Origin: Thiogranum longum
GTDB taxonomy: Bacteria > Pseudomonadota > Gammaproteobacteria > DSM-19610
Assembly (NCBI RefSeq): GCF_004339085.1
Contig: NZ_SMFX01000001.1
Span: 1,744,242 to 1,808,241, forward strand
Direction: 5' to 3'
Length of the DNA: 64,000 nucleotides
Shown: positions 33,783 to 42,688 of the stretch, piece by piece
Layout of the letters: every line of letters starts with the position of its first letter
Numbering within the stretch: the first letter of the stretch is position 1
Notes under the pieces: model-generated
What the model was told of the DNA's origin: nothing
The model's database searches: none
What the model saw: the letters and a program-made list of their open reading frames with translations, nothing else
Made by a program: the position numbers and the translations under genes

Positions 33783-35030
33783 ATGGCTGACAAGCATTAT
33801 CCAACGCCCATGCTCGACGAACTGGAGAACGGCCCCTGGCCGAGCTTTATTTCCGGCATCAAGCGACTGCGTGACGATCACCCGGACGAACGTATTCGTA
33901 AAGTGACCAACTCGCTGCTCGGTCAGCTGGAGCACTCCTACGAAACCCGCAAGGGTTACTGGAAAGGCGGCACCGTTTCCGTGTTCGGTTATGGCGGCGG
34001 CATCATCCCGCGCTTCTCGGAAGTCGGCGATGCTTTCCCCGAATCCAGAGAATTCCACACCTTGCGTGTTCAGCCGACACCGGCCAATTACTACACCACC
34101 GAAAGCATGCGCAAGCTGGCTGACAGCTGGGAGAAATGGGGCTCAGGCCTGCAGACCTTCCACGGTCAGACCGGTAACATCATGTTTATCGGCACTACAA
34201 CTGAAAACACCCAGCACTTCTTTGATGAAATCAACGAGTACGGCTGGGATCTCGGCGGCGCCGGTCCTTGCGTACGTACGGCAATGTCCTGCGTCGGCGC
34301 GGCCCGTTGCGAAATGTCCTGCACCAACGAGCACGCGACACACCGTCACCTGGTAAACAACTTCACCGATGACGTTCACCGCCCGGCCCTGCCCTACAAG
34401 TTCAAGTTCAAGGTTTCCGGTTGCCCGAATGACTGCCAGAACTCCATCGAACGCTCTGACTTTGCCGTGATCGGTACCTGGCGCGACGACATGAAGGTCG
34501 ACCAGGAAGAGATCAAGGGTTACGTTGCCAAGAAGGGTCGTGAATACCTGATGGACAACGTTATCAGCCGTTGCCCGACACAGGCGCTGACACTGAATGA
34601 CGACGACACACTCACCGTTGACAACCACAACTGCGTACGCTGCATGCACTGCCTGAACGTCATGCCCAAGGCACTGACGCCTGGCGATGACCGGGGTGTC
34701 ACTATCCTTATCGGCGGCAAGCGCACCCTGAAGATCGGCGATCTGATGGGTACCGTGGTGGTTCCGTTCAAGAAGCTGGAAACCGAGGAAGACTACGAGT
34801 CTCTGGTTGAGATGGCCGAAGAAATCATCGATTTCTGGGCAGAGAACGGACTGGAACACGAACGCTGCGGTGAAATGATCGAGCGTATCGGCCTGGTTAA
34901 CTTCCTTGAAGGTATCGACGTAGAGGTTGACCCGCACATGGTCAACAACCCGCGTCAGTCCTCCTATGTCCGTATGGATGGATGGGATGAGGAAGCCGAG
35001 AAGTGGTTCCAGCGTCAGGCTGAAGCCTGA
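33783..35030 (+). CDS. dsrA: Reverse dissimilatory sulfite reductase subunit alpha
   Basis: A 415-residue protein. Residues about 161-180 hold the cysteine pattern CVRTAMSC and ARCEMSC plus GCPNDCQNS, the siroheme-[4Fe-4S] site. A ferredoxin-type part (NCVRCMHCLNVMPKAL) near residue 285 adds a cluster. With DsrB it forms the cytoplasmic alpha2beta2 enzyme that, in sulfur oxidisers, turns sulfur bound to DsrC into sulfite. The oxidative type is supported by dsrEFH and dsrL downstream. GGAAGGAG precedes the start by about 8 bases. First gene of the dsr operon. Confidence 0.98.
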   Translation: MADKHYPTPMLDELENGPWPSFISGIKRLRDDHPDERIRKVTNSLLGQLEHSYETRKGYWKGGTVSVFGYGGGIIPRFSEVGDAFPESREFHTLRVQPTPANYYTTESMRKLADSWEKWGSGLQTFHGQTGNIMFIGTTTENTQHFFDEINEYGWDLGGAGPCVRTAMSCVGAARCEMSCTNEHATHRHLVNNFTDDVHRPALPYKFKFKVSGCPNDCQNSIERSDFAVIGTWRDDMKVDQEEIKGYVAKKGREYLMDNVISRCPTQALTLNDDDTLTVDNHNCVRCMHCLNVMPKALTPGDDRGVTILIGGKRTLKIGDLMGTVVVPFKKLETEEDYESLVEMAEEIIDFWAENGLEHERCGEMIERIGLVNFLEGIDVEVDPHMVNNPRQSSYVRMDGWDEEAEKWFQRQAEA

Positions 35031-35060
35031 GCACCACCGGCTGATTTAAAACGTTGAATT

Positions 35061-35085
35061 CAGGCCCGGAACAGATCCGGGCCTG
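35061..35085 (+). other. Hairpin between dsrA and dsrB
   Basis: A perfect 10-bp stem CAGGCCCGGA/TCCGGGCCTG with a 5-base loop, 31 bases after the dsrA stop and 34 before dsrB. No T-run, so not a terminator; it could protect the dsrA message end or affect the relative amounts of the two subunits. Confidence 0.75.
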
Positions 35086-35118
35086 TCCTGACAGCACAGA
35101 CAAGTTTAGGAGAATCAC

Positions 35119-36195
35119 ATGGCAATGGCAGACATGAGGGAACCGATCGAATCCGGTTGTCCCGATGGTTTCCAGTACATGCATCCCACGATGCGCAGAA
35201 ATTTCGGTCAGTGGAAATTCCACGATGATCCGCAACCCGGCGTACTCCGTCACGTTGCCAACAATGGCGACGAGGTCTACACCGTCAAGGCCGGCACCCA
35301 GCGTATTCTCGACGTGTTCACCCTGCGCACCCTGTGCGACATCGGTGACAAATTCGCTGACGGCTACATCCGCTTCACCATCCGTTCCAACATCGAATAC
35401 ATTGTTGACGACGCCGCCAAGGTCGAGCCGCTGGTCAAGGCACTGACCGATGCCGGTTTTGTTGTCGGCGGTACCAAGAACTCCGTCACTTCACTGTCCC
35501 ACACCCAGGGCTGGTTGCACTGCGACATCCCGGGCACCGACGCTTCCGGCGTTGTGAAGTCCATGATGGATGAGCTGATCGGTGAGTTCACTGCCTGGAA
35601 CATGCCGAACCGTGTGCATATCACCACTTCCTGCTGCCAGATCAACTGTGGTGGCCAGGGCGATATCGCCATCAACGTTCAGCACACCAAGCCGCCGAAG
35701 ATCGATCACAACCTGGTCTCCAACGTCTGTGAGCGTCCTTCCGTTGTGGCACGTTGCCCGGTTGCTGCGATTCGTCCGGCCATGGTTAACGGCAAGCCTT
35801 CGCTGGAAGTCGACGAGAAAAAATGCATCTGCTGCGGCGCCTGCTTCCCGCCCTGCCCGCCGATGCAGATCAATGACGCCGAGCACTCCAAGCTGGCCGT
35901 CTGGATTGGTGGTAACCACTCCAATGCACGTGGCAAGCCGACCTTCCAGAAGCTGGTCGCGTCCGGTATCCCGAACAACCCGCCGCGCTGGCCTGAAGCA
36001 ACCGCCATCGTCAAGCGTATTCTCAAGGAATACAAGGCCGGTGCGAAGGACTGGGAACGTATCAACGAATGGGTTGAGCGTATCGGCTGGCCACGGTTCT
36101 TTGAAGTCACAGGACTGCCGTTCACCAAGTACCATGTGGACAACTGGCGTGGCGCACGCGCCAGCCTGAACGCATCTACACACATCCGTTTCTAA
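35119..36195 (+). CDS. dsrB: Reverse dissimilatory sulfite reductase subunit beta
   Basis: A 358-residue protein beginning MAMADMREPIESGCPDGFQY. The siroheme-cluster cysteines are visible as TSCCQINCGGQGD and VARCPVAAIRP, and the ferredoxin part as CICCGACFPPCPPM. It forms the catalytic heterotetramer with DsrA. TTTAGGAG stands a few bases before the start. All expected cysteines are present. Confidence 0.98.
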   Translation: MAMADMREPIESGCPDGFQYMHPTMRRNFGQWKFHDDPQPGVLRHVANNGDEVYTVKAGTQRILDVFTLRTLCDIGDKFADGYIRFTIRSNIEYIVDDAAKVEPLVKALTDAGFVVGGTKNSVTSLSHTQGWLHCDIPGTDASGVVKSMMDELIGEFTAWNMPNRVHITTSCCQINCGGQGDIAINVQHTKPPKIDHNLVSNVCERPSVVARCPVAAIRPAMVNGKPSLEVDEKKCICCGACFPPCPPMQINDAEHSKLAVWIGGNHSNARGKPTFQKLVASGIPNNPPRWPEATAIVKRILKEYKAGAKDWERINEWVERIGWPRFFEVTGLPFTKYHVDNWRGARASLNASTHIRF

Positions 36196-36222
36196 GAAAC
36201 GGCCTGATTCCGGAGTAGATGA

Positions 36223-36615
36223 ATGAAAATATCCGTACTGGTCAATGAAGGTCCGTATCAGCACCAGTCTGCTGATACGGCCATCCAGTTCACCAAGGCA
36301 GTACTGGCAAAAGGACACGAGATCTTTCGCGTGTTCTTTTACCACGACGGTGTGAATAACGGCACACGTTACGCGGTTCCCCCGCAGGACGACCGTAATA
36401 TCACCGAACAGTGGACCGAGATGGCCAAGGAACACAATCTGGACCTGGTTATCTGTATCGCAGCGGCACAACGCCGCGGCATTCTCGATGAGAACGAGGC
36501 CAAGCGTCAGGGAAAAGAAGGCCACAATATGGCCGACGGTTTCCGTATTTCAGGTCTTGGTCAGCTCATCGAAGCCGGTATCCAGTCTGACCGAATGGTC
36601 ATCTTTGGCGACTAA
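36223..36615 (+). CDS. dsrE: Sulfur carrier DsrE
   Basis: A 130-residue DsrE-fold protein (MKISVLVNEGPYQHQSADTA). Cys78 lies in LVICIAAAQRRG, the same number as the sulfur-binding cysteine of A. vinosum DsrE. It is the catalytic subunit of the DsrE2F2H2 complex that passes sulfur from TusA to DsrC. The genes dsrE, dsrF, dsrH follow each other with 16-base gaps. Confidence 0.97.
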   Translation: MKISVLVNEGPYQHQSADTAIQFTKAVLAKGHEIFRVFFYHDGVNNGTRYAVPPQDDRNITEQWTEMAKEHNLDLVICIAAAQRRGILDENEAKRQGKEGHNMADGFRISGLGQLIEAGIQSDRMVIFGD

Positions 36616-36631
36616 TTGAGGAAACAGAATT

Positions 36632-37027
36632 ATGTCTGAACCATGGGAAGACGACGAGCTTGACGGACCCGTCCGCAAGTTCATGTATGTCAACCGTCGC
36701 GCACCCTACGGCACAATTTATGCCCTGGAGTCGCTGGAAGTTGTACTGATCGCCGCCGCATTCGAGCAGGACGTTACGCTCGTATTTATGGATGACGGTG
36801 TTTATCAGATCAAGAAGGGGCAGGACACCGGAGCTATCGGCGTCAAGAACTTCTCTCCGACCTACCGTGCCCTCGAAGGTTACGATGTCGAGAAACTGTA
36901 TGTGGAAAAAGAATCGCTGGAATCCCGCGGTCTGACCACAGACGACCTGGTCGTACCGGTTCAGGTGGTTAATAACGACCAGCTGGCCGAACTGATGGAA
37001 GAACAGGAAGTCATCCTGAGCTTCTGA
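36632..37027 (+). CDS. dsrF: DsrF
   Basis: A 131-residue DsrE-fold protein with the family's KFMYVNRRAPYGTIYALESL start and QDVTLVFMDDGVYQIKKGQD. Unlike DsrE it has no cysteine at all in this window. Second subunit of the DsrEFH complex, with a mainly structural part expected. Confidence 0.95.
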   Translation: MSEPWEDDELDGPVRKFMYVNRRAPYGTIYALESLEVVLIAAAFEQDVTLVFMDDGVYQIKKGQDTGAIGVKNFSPTYRALEGYDVEKLYVEKESLESRGLTTDDLVVPVQVVNNDQLAELMEEQEVILSF

Positions 37028-37043
37028 TACGGAGAGAATCACT

Positions 37044-37352
37044 ATGCCAATGCTACATACGGTAAACAAATCGCCTTTTGAGCGCCGCACACTGGACACC
37101 GCCCTGCGTCATGCCGTCAAGGGCGCAGGTGTTCTGCTGATCGAGGATGGCGTCTACGCTGCCTTTGACGGCACAGTTGTCGCTGAAAAGGTCAAGGCCG
37201 CACTGGCAGATCACAAGATCTACGTGCTTGGCCCGGATATCGCCGCCCGCGGCATGTCCGAACACCACGTTATCGATGGCCTTGAAGTTGTCGACTACGG
37301 CGGATTCGTGGACCTTGTCACAGAATACGACAAGGTACAGTCCTGGTTATAA
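37044..37352 (+). CDS. dsrH: DsrH
   Basis: A 102-residue protein with MLHTVNKSPFERRTLDTALR at its start and YVLGPDIAARGMSEHH in the middle, typical of DsrH/TusB. Position 20, cysteine in A. vinosum DsrH as I remember it, is alanine here (LDTALRH), and the protein contains no cysteine. This agrees with DsrE Cys78 being the essential sulfur-carrying residue of the complex. Confidence 0.95.
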   Translation: MPMLHTVNKSPFERRTLDTALRHAVKGAGVLLIEDGVYAAFDGTVVAEKVKAALADHKIYVLGPDIAARGMSEHHVIDGLEVVDYGGFVDLVTEYDKVQSWL

Positions 37353-37396
37353 ACCGCAATTGATTTGCACTACTGCTGCAAACGAGGAGAGCAACA

Positions 37397-37729
37397 ATGT
37401 CTATCGAAGTGAATGGCAAGGTCTTTGAGACCGACGAAGAAGGTTACCTGGCAGATCTGAACCAGTGGGAACCTGATGTTGCCACTGCCATGGCAAAGGA
37501 AGAAGGCAACGAACTGACTGACGCGCACTGGGAAGTCATCAACTTCCTGCGTGAGTACTATGAAGAATACCAGATCGCCCCGGCCGTTCGCGTGCTGACC
37601 AAGGCAATTGGCAAGAAACTGGGCAAGGACAAAGGTAACAGCAAGTACCTGTACGAACTGTTCCCGTACGGTCCTGCCAAACAGGCCTGCAAATACGCCG
37701 GTCTGCCCAAGCCGACCGGTTGCGTCTAG
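37397..37729 (+). CDS. dsrC: DsrC sulfur carrier
   Basis: A 110-residue protein with both conserved C-terminal cysteines, C98 and C109, eleven residues apart in QACKYAGLPKPTGCV. It takes sulfur from DsrEFH, presents it to DsrAB as a trisulfide and is recycled by DsrMKJOP. GAGGAG precedes the start. A terminator-like hairpin follows the stop, which should leave dsrC and genes before it in excess over the membrane complex genes. Confidence 0.98.
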   Translation: MSIEVNGKVFETDEEGYLADLNQWEPDVATAMAKEEGNELTDAHWEVINFLREYYEEYQIAPAVRVLTKAIGKKLGKDKGNSKYLYELFPYGPAKQACKYAGLPKPTGCV

Positions 37730-37753
37730 GCCCCGGCTGACGACGTTGTTGAT

Positions 37754-37782
37754 CGTGGGGGAGATGATCTCCCCCACGTTTT
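37754..37782 (+). terminator. Terminator-like hairpin between dsrC and dsrM
   Basis: Perfect 11-bp stem CGTGGGGGAGA/TCTCCCCCACG with a 3-base loop and then TTTT (37779-37782). It has all parts of an intrinsic terminator but a short T-run, so partial read-through into dsrM is likely, since no good promoter is seen in the 30 bases that remain before dsrM. Confidence 0.85.
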
Positions 37783-37811
37783 ATAGAATTTCCTGACGGA
37801 GGAGAGTGAGC

Positions 37812-38549
37812 GTGTCCTTAGTTTCGGCCCTGTATGTCGGACTCTTCTACTTTGCGACTGTGTTCCTGGTAGTTGGTCTGGTCCTGCGCATTAAAACCTA
37901 CGCGCAGACGCCCGCTCCTCTGAAAATTCCGACCATGCCGGCTCCGCGCACGGAGACGGGTGTTGCCTTGCGCATGTTCCGTGAAGTAGCTTTCTTTGAA
38001 AGCCTGTTTCGCTCCAACAAGTGGATTTGGCTGTTCGGTATTCTGTTCCACTTCGGCATGCTGCTGGTGCTGCTGCGCCACCTGCGTTATTTCACCGAAC
38101 CGGTCTGGTTCTGGGTGAACTGGGTGCAGCCCTTTGGCAAATATGCCGCCTTTGCAATGCTGGCCGGCCTGCTGGGCCTGTGGGCACGTCGCTTTCTGGT
38201 CGCACGTATTCGTTATATCTCTACGCCGTCCGATCACCTGATGCTGGCCCTGCTGGTTGGCATCGCCATGAGTGGCATTGGCATGAGCTTCCTCGTGCAC
38301 ACTGATATTATTTCGGTCAAGGCCTTTTTCCTGGGAATGCTGCACTTCTCACCGCAATCCCTGCCAACCGATCCGCTGCTGCTGGTCCACCTTGGACTGG
38401 TTGCAACGCTGATGATCATTTTCCCGATCAGCAAACTGTTACATGCGCCGGGCGTTTTCTTCAGCCCAACCCGAAACCAGACCGACAGTTCCCGCGAGCA
38501 GCGTCACATCGCTGACTGGGCGAAGGAACTGGAAGCGGGCGAACGGTAA
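37812..38549 (+). CDS. dsrM: DsrM, membrane cytochrome b subunit of DsrMKJOP
   Basis: A NarI-like membrane protein of 245 residues with five or six membrane helices and histidines for heme b (for example ILFHFGMLLVLLRHLRYF, HLMLALLVG and VHLGLVATLMIIF). The start is taken as GTG 37812 because GGAGGAG ends 7 bases before it; the GTG at 37806 would be too close. It transfers electrons between the quinone pool and DsrK. Confidence 0.92.
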   Translation: MSLVSALYVGLFYFATVFLVVGLVLRIKTYAQTPAPLKIPTMPAPRTETGVALRMFREVAFFESLFRSNKWIWLFGILFHFGMLLVLLRHLRYFTEPVWFWVNWVQPFGKYAAFAMLAGLLGLWARRFLVARIRYISTPSDHLMLALLVGIAMSGIGMSFLVHTDIISVKAFFLGMLHFSPQSLPTDPLLLVHLGLVATLMIIFPISKLLHAPGVFFSPTRNQTDSSREQRHIADWAKELEAGER

Positions 38550-38571
38550 ACCGGACCGGAGGATTTGAAGC

Positions 38572-40116
38572 GTGGCTGATTTCGACGTACCTGAACTGAA
38601 AGAATACCTGGAAGTCCCCGAACCGCGGGAAAACGTGACCAATCATCTGGCACCTTTTACCGCCAAGCCGGACCACCAGACTGACCTTGGCTTTCCTGCA
38701 GAGCTGGTCGATAACTGGAAGGAAGTCGCCATTGATAAAATGGGTGATCTGCTGGGCAAGTACCGCTCACTGAGAGTCTTCCTGGATACCTGTGTTCACT
38801 GCGGCGCCTGCACAGACAAGTGCCACTATTATCTCGGTACAACCGATGCCAACAACATGCCGGTTGCACGCCAGGAACTGCTGCGCAAGGTATACCGCCG
38901 CTACTTCACATTCGCCGGCAAGTATTTTCCGAAACTGGTTGGCGCGACCGATCTGACCGAAGAAGTCCTGGACGACTGGTACAGCTACTTCCACCAGTGC
39001 TCACAGTGCCGACGCTGCTCGGTGTTCTGCCCTTACGGTATCGATACCGCTGAAATCTCCATGGCTGCCCGCGAAATCATGGATGAAGTCGGTAAAGGTC
39101 AGAAGTACTGTAACGAGATCATTGCCAAGGTTTACAAGATCGGCAATAACCTTGGTCTGCCTCAACCTGCACTGGCCGACACACTGGAAGGTCTGGAAGA
39201 AGATATCGAAGACGAAACAGGCGTGAAAGTCCGCCTGCCGCTTGATGAAAAGGGCGCAGACATCCTGCTGATCACCCCGTCGGCCGACTTCTTTGCCGAA
39301 CCCCATGTCGATGGACTGATGGGCTATGCAAAGGTCTTCCACGAAGCCGGTGTTTCCTGGACCCTGAGTTCAGAGGCCAGTGAAGCAGCCAATTTCGGTA
39401 TGTTCATCGGCAGCTACGATAATATGCGCAAGCTGGCATTGCGCATTCGCAAGGCTGCCCTGGACCTGGGCGTCAAGCGCATCATTTTCGGTGAGTGCGG
39501 ACACGCCTGGCGCGTGGCCTACAGTTTCCTGAATACACTGGCCGGTCCGTTCGACTTCCTTGACCAGAAGTACCCGATTCCTCAACACATCTGCGAGTTC
39601 ACCTATGACCTGCTCAATGAGAACAAGTTGCGGATGAACAAGGCCGAGAACGATCACATGACACTCACCTTCCACGACTCATGCAACGTCGCCCGCGGCG
39701 CCGGCATGGGTGGTTTTGAAGGCGGTCAGTTTGTTATACCGCGCGCAGTCATCAAGGCATCCTGCAACAATTACTATGACATGGACGACGACACCATTCA
39801 CGACGCAACCTTCTGTTGCGGCGGCGGCGGCGGTCTGTTGACCGATGACCTGATGGAGATTCGTGTCAAGGGCGCAATGCCGCGCATGCAGGCGCTCAAG
39901 CAAGTGACCGAGGAACATGGCGTGACCAACCTCGCGGCCATTTGCGCTATTTGCAAGAGCCAGTTTGCCAAGACACTGCCCTACTTCGGATTCAGCATGG
40001 ATCAGATTGTCAGTGTCCACCAGCTGGTCAGTAACGCTATTGTATTGAAAGGTTCCGAGCAGGAAGCGGAACTCGACGGCACCGCCGATGAAAACGGCGA
40101 GGCCGAAACCGCATAA
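38572..40116 (+). CDS. dsrK: DsrK, HdrD-like iron-sulfur subunit
   Basis: A 514-residue cytoplasmic protein with two [4Fe-4S] motifs (CVHCGACTDKCHYY and CSQCRRCSVFCPYG) and a C-terminal CCG-domain (DSCNVARG, FCCGGGGG, CAICKSQF) of heterodisulfide reductase type, which holds the unusual catalytic cluster. It interacts with DsrC's cysteines and with DsrM. Start is GTG with GGAGG about 9 bases before it. Confidence 0.97.
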   Translation: MADFDVPELKEYLEVPEPRENVTNHLAPFTAKPDHQTDLGFPAELVDNWKEVAIDKMGDLLGKYRSLRVFLDTCVHCGACTDKCHYYLGTTDANNMPVARQELLRKVYRRYFTFAGKYFPKLVGATDLTEEVLDDWYSYFHQCSQCRRCSVFCPYGIDTAEISMAAREIMDEVGKGQKYCNEIIAKVYKIGNNLGLPQPALADTLEGLEEDIEDETGVKVRLPLDEKGADILLITPSADFFAEPHVDGLMGYAKVFHEAGVSWTLSSEASEAANFGMFIGSYDNMRKLALRIRKAALDLGVKRIIFGECGHAWRVAYSFLNTLAGPFDFLDQKYPIPQHICEFTYDLLNENKLRMNKAENDHMTLTFHDSCNVARGAGMGGFEGGQFVIPRAVIKASCNNYYDMDDDTIHDATFCCGGGGGLLTDDLMEIRVKGAMPRMQALKQVTEEHGVTNLAAICAICKSQFAKTLPYFGFSMDQIVSVHQLVSNAIVLKGSEQEAELDGTADENGEAETA

Positions 40117-40143
40117 ACCGAACACAACATCGTATTGCAACAT

Positions 40144-40162
40144 TGAATCCTGAACGGATTCA
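40144..40162 (+). other. Short hairpin between dsrK and dsrL
   Basis: TGAATCC-TGAAC-GGATTCA, a 7-bp perfect stem in the 64-base gap. No T-run. Too small to call a terminator; may mark an RNA processing or protection point. Confidence 0.45.
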
Positions 40163-40180
40163 GATAACAGGAGAACAGGC

Positions 40181-42127
40181 ATGGCTACTTCTCGCGACGA
40201 CAAGAAATTAACGTTTCGCAAGTATGAAGAAGGTGACAGCAAGTGGGACCGCTGGAATGACGCGATTTTTGAAGGTGATCATTCGCACAAGTGTCCGACA
40301 TACGTACACCGTACGCCGCCGTGCCAGGGCAGCTGCCCGTCCGGTGAGGACATTCGTGGCTGGCTGGATATCGTACGCGGACTGGAAACACCGCCGGAAG
40401 GCATCAGCATGCAGGAATATGCCTTCCGCCGCTCAACCGATGCCAACCCCTTCCCGGGCGTAATGGGTCGCGTCTGTCCGGCACCGTGCCAGGACGGCTG
40501 CAACCGCAACGACGTGGAAGACTTTGTCGGCATCAATGCTGTCGAACAGTACATCGGTGATGAAGCCTTCAAGGGCGGTTTCAAATTCGAGGAAACCCCT
40601 GCCCTCACCGGCAAAAAGGTTGCGATCATCGGTGGTGGACCGGCCGGTATGGCTGCGGCCTACCAGTTGCGTCGACGTGGCATTGCCTCGACCATTATCG
40701 ACGATCACGCCGAACTCGGCGGCATGATGCGCTACGGTATCCCCAATTACCGTATTCCGCGCGCCGAACTGGATCGGGAAATCGGCCGTATCCTCGAAAT
40801 GGGTGATGTCGAATTCAAGGCCAACACACGCGTCGGCCGCGATGTATCCGTCGAAGACCTGGAAAAAGAATACGACGCCATTCTATGGGCCCTGGGCTGC
40901 AAGGTCGGTCGCCCGCTGCCGCTGGAAGGCTGGGATGAAACCCCGAACTGTGTCAGCGCCGTGGACTTCCTTGAAGAGTTCAATAAAGGCGATATGAAGT
41001 ACACCGCGAACAAGGTGATCTGTGTTGGTGGTGGTGATACCTCTATCGACGTGGTTTCCGTATCTCGCCGCATCGGCACGCTTAAGGATTACAACGAGAA
41101 CCCTGAAGATGCCGTCACCGGAAAGATCAAGCACGGTGACATTGATCCCTCACTGCGCAAGGCCTGTGACAACGTCACCCTGACCGCCCTGTTCCCGCGC
41201 GACCAGATGACAGCCGCCGAGCACGAGGTAAATGACGCTGTCCGTGAAGGCGTGGTACTCATGAATGAAGTCATGCCGGTCGAAATCATTCGCAACAGCG
41301 ATGGCCGTGCAACCGCGCTTAAGCTGGTTGACTGCAAGTGGGAAAACAATGGCCCGGTCAAGGTCGAGGGCGGCAAGGAATATGTTGTCGAAACCGATCT
41401 TATCGTTGCCGCTATTGGCCAGGGCGGCGACATGGCCGGTCTGGAAGATTTCGCCAACGAACGCAACCTGATGGATGCCGACAAGTTCTACCAGGTGCCG
41501 AACAAACCCGGTCACTTCGTTGCTGGCGACATTGTTCGTCCGCACCTGCTGACTACTGCCATTGGCCAGGCATCGATTGCTGCCGAATCTATTGATCTCT
41601 ACCTGAAGCATGCCGAGTTCAAGAAGCGCCCGAAGGTCGACAAGCACCACTTCAACCTGCTGGACAAGATGAAGGAAGCCGGCCTGGATCCTGCCCCCTA
41701 TACGGTCGGCGAAACCCGCGGCACCAATGAAGCTAAATTCGCGATCCACAACTTCGAAGACCGCTCCAAGAACGAAGTCATCACCTCTGACAAACTGTTC
41801 CTGGGTCATTTCGAGTACACACCGCGTCACCTGCGCGAGGAGGATGCGCCGGATTCCGAGCACGTTCTGAATCACTTCGAAGAACGCACCAAGGGCTTTG
41901 ACGACGAAACTGCTGCCGCCGAGGCTGGCCGCTGCATGAGCTGTGGCATGTGCTTCGAATGCGACAACTGTGTCATCTACTGTCCGCAGGACGCTGTATA
42001 CCGTGTCAAAAAGGACGAGCACACCATAGGCCGCTATGTTGCAACCGACTACGCGAAGTGCGTGGGTTGTCATATCTGTGCCGATGTCTGCCCGACCGGA
42101 TACATTGACATGGCCCTGGGTGAATAA
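40181..42127 (+). CDS. dsrL: DsrL, NAD(P)H:acceptor oxidoreductase of the Dsr pathway
   Basis: A 648-residue protein. N-terminal cysteine cluster domain (CPTYVHRTPPCQGSCPSGED, then CPAPCQDGCNRNDVED), an FAD-binding site VAIIGGGPAGMAAAYQLRRR near residue 150, a nucleotide-binding site VICVGGGDTSIDVV near 285, and a C-terminal two-cluster ferredoxin domain (CMSCGMCFECDNCVIYCP, CVGCHICADVCP). It resembles the small subunit of glutamate synthase. In sulfur oxidisers it passes electrons from DsrAB to NAD(P)+. Present only with the oxidative pathway in most organisms. Confidence 0.97.
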   Translation: MATSRDDKKLTFRKYEEGDSKWDRWNDAIFEGDHSHKCPTYVHRTPPCQGSCPSGEDIRGWLDIVRGLETPPEGISMQEYAFRRSTDANPFPGVMGRVCPAPCQDGCNRNDVEDFVGINAVEQYIGDEAFKGGFKFEETPALTGKKVAIIGGGPAGMAAAYQLRRRGIASTIIDDHAELGGMMRYGIPNYRIPRAELDREIGRILEMGDVEFKANTRVGRDVSVEDLEKEYDAILWALGCKVGRPLPLEGWDETPNCVSAVDFLEEFNKGDMKYTANKVICVGGGDTSIDVVSVSRRIGTLKDYNENPEDAVTGKIKHGDIDPSLRKACDNVTLTALFPRDQMTAAEHEVNDAVREGVVLMNEVMPVEIIRNSDGRATALKLVDCKWENNGPVKVEGGKEYVVETDLIVAAIGQGGDMAGLEDFANERNLMDADKFYQVPNKPGHFVAGDIVRPHLLTTAIGQASIAAESIDLYLKHAEFKKRPKVDKHHFNLLDKMKEAGLDPAPYTVGETRGTNEAKFAIHNFEDRSKNEVITSDKLFLGHFEYTPRHLREEDAPDSEHVLNHFEERTKGFDDETAAAEAGRCMSCGMCFECDNCVIYCPQDAVYRVKKDEHTIGRYVATDYAKCVGCHICADVCPTGYIDMALGE

Positions 42128-42142
42128 ACGGAGTCGCGCGAC

Positions 42143-42688
42143 ATGAGTCAGACCAAACTGCTGATGCGTCTGTTTGCGCTGATGATCGGAGCTTTGCTGT
42201 TGTTGCCGTTGGCAGCAACAGCAGACGAAGATGAAGGCGAGGATGAAAAGGACCCTCTGCCCTTCTCTGATCTTGTTATCACCGAACCGGCCCGGCGTTT
42301 CAGCGAGGAGACCGGTTGTGTTGCGCCGGAAGCGGAAATGCGCCGTAATCACATGGAGTACATCCTGCACCAGCGTGACGAAACCATGCACGAAGGTATC
42401 CGTACCCGGCAGTACTCGCTAGAAGAGTGCATCAATTGTCACGCCGTCAAGGATGAGCAGGGCGAGTACGTGCGCGTGGAAGACGAACGGCATTTCTGTG
42501 CAACCTGCCACACCTATGCCTCGGTCAAGATTGACTGCTTCCAGTGTCATTCAGACGTACCTGTCCGCGCATCAAAGCTGCGCAAACTGCAGTCCGGCCT
42601 GGCACCGCACCACTCCACTGAACCCTTTGCCGGCAAACTGGCCAGTGAAACAGTACAGTTGCTGACCAACGAGGATCAAGCTCAATGA
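42143..42688 (+). CDS. dsrJ: DsrJ, triheme cytochrome c
   Basis: A 181-residue exported protein with an uncleaved or signal helix (LMRLFALMIGALLLLPLAAT) and three CxxCH sites (CINCH, CATCH, CFQCH). The cysteine in EETGCVAPE is placed where the unusual His/Cys axial ligand of one heme is expected. It is the periplasmic heme subunit of DsrMKJOP. Its stop overlaps the dsrO start as ATGA. Confidence 0.96.
   Translation: MSQTKLLMRLFALMIGALLLLPLAATADEDEGEDEKDPLPFSDLVITEPARRFSEETGCVAPEAEMRRNHMEYILHQRDETMHEGIRTRQYSLEECINCHAVKDEQGEYVRVEDERHFCATCHTYASVKIDCFQCHSDVPVRASKLRKLQSGLAPHHSTEPFAGKLASETVQLLTNEDQAQ

Noticed and set aside
35491..36525. Minus-strand open frame of 344 residues opposite dsrB and dsrE
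   Set aside because: Exact antisense of clear dsr genes; codon shadow with no ribosome site or recognisable protein.
37806..37811. GTG at 37806 as start of dsrM
   Set aside because: The ribosome site GGAGGAG ends only about one base before it; the GTG at 37812 has proper spacing.
41150..42391. Minus-strand open frame of 413 residues opposite dsrL and dsrJ
   Set aside because: Antisense shadow of a strongly conserved gene; no family features.
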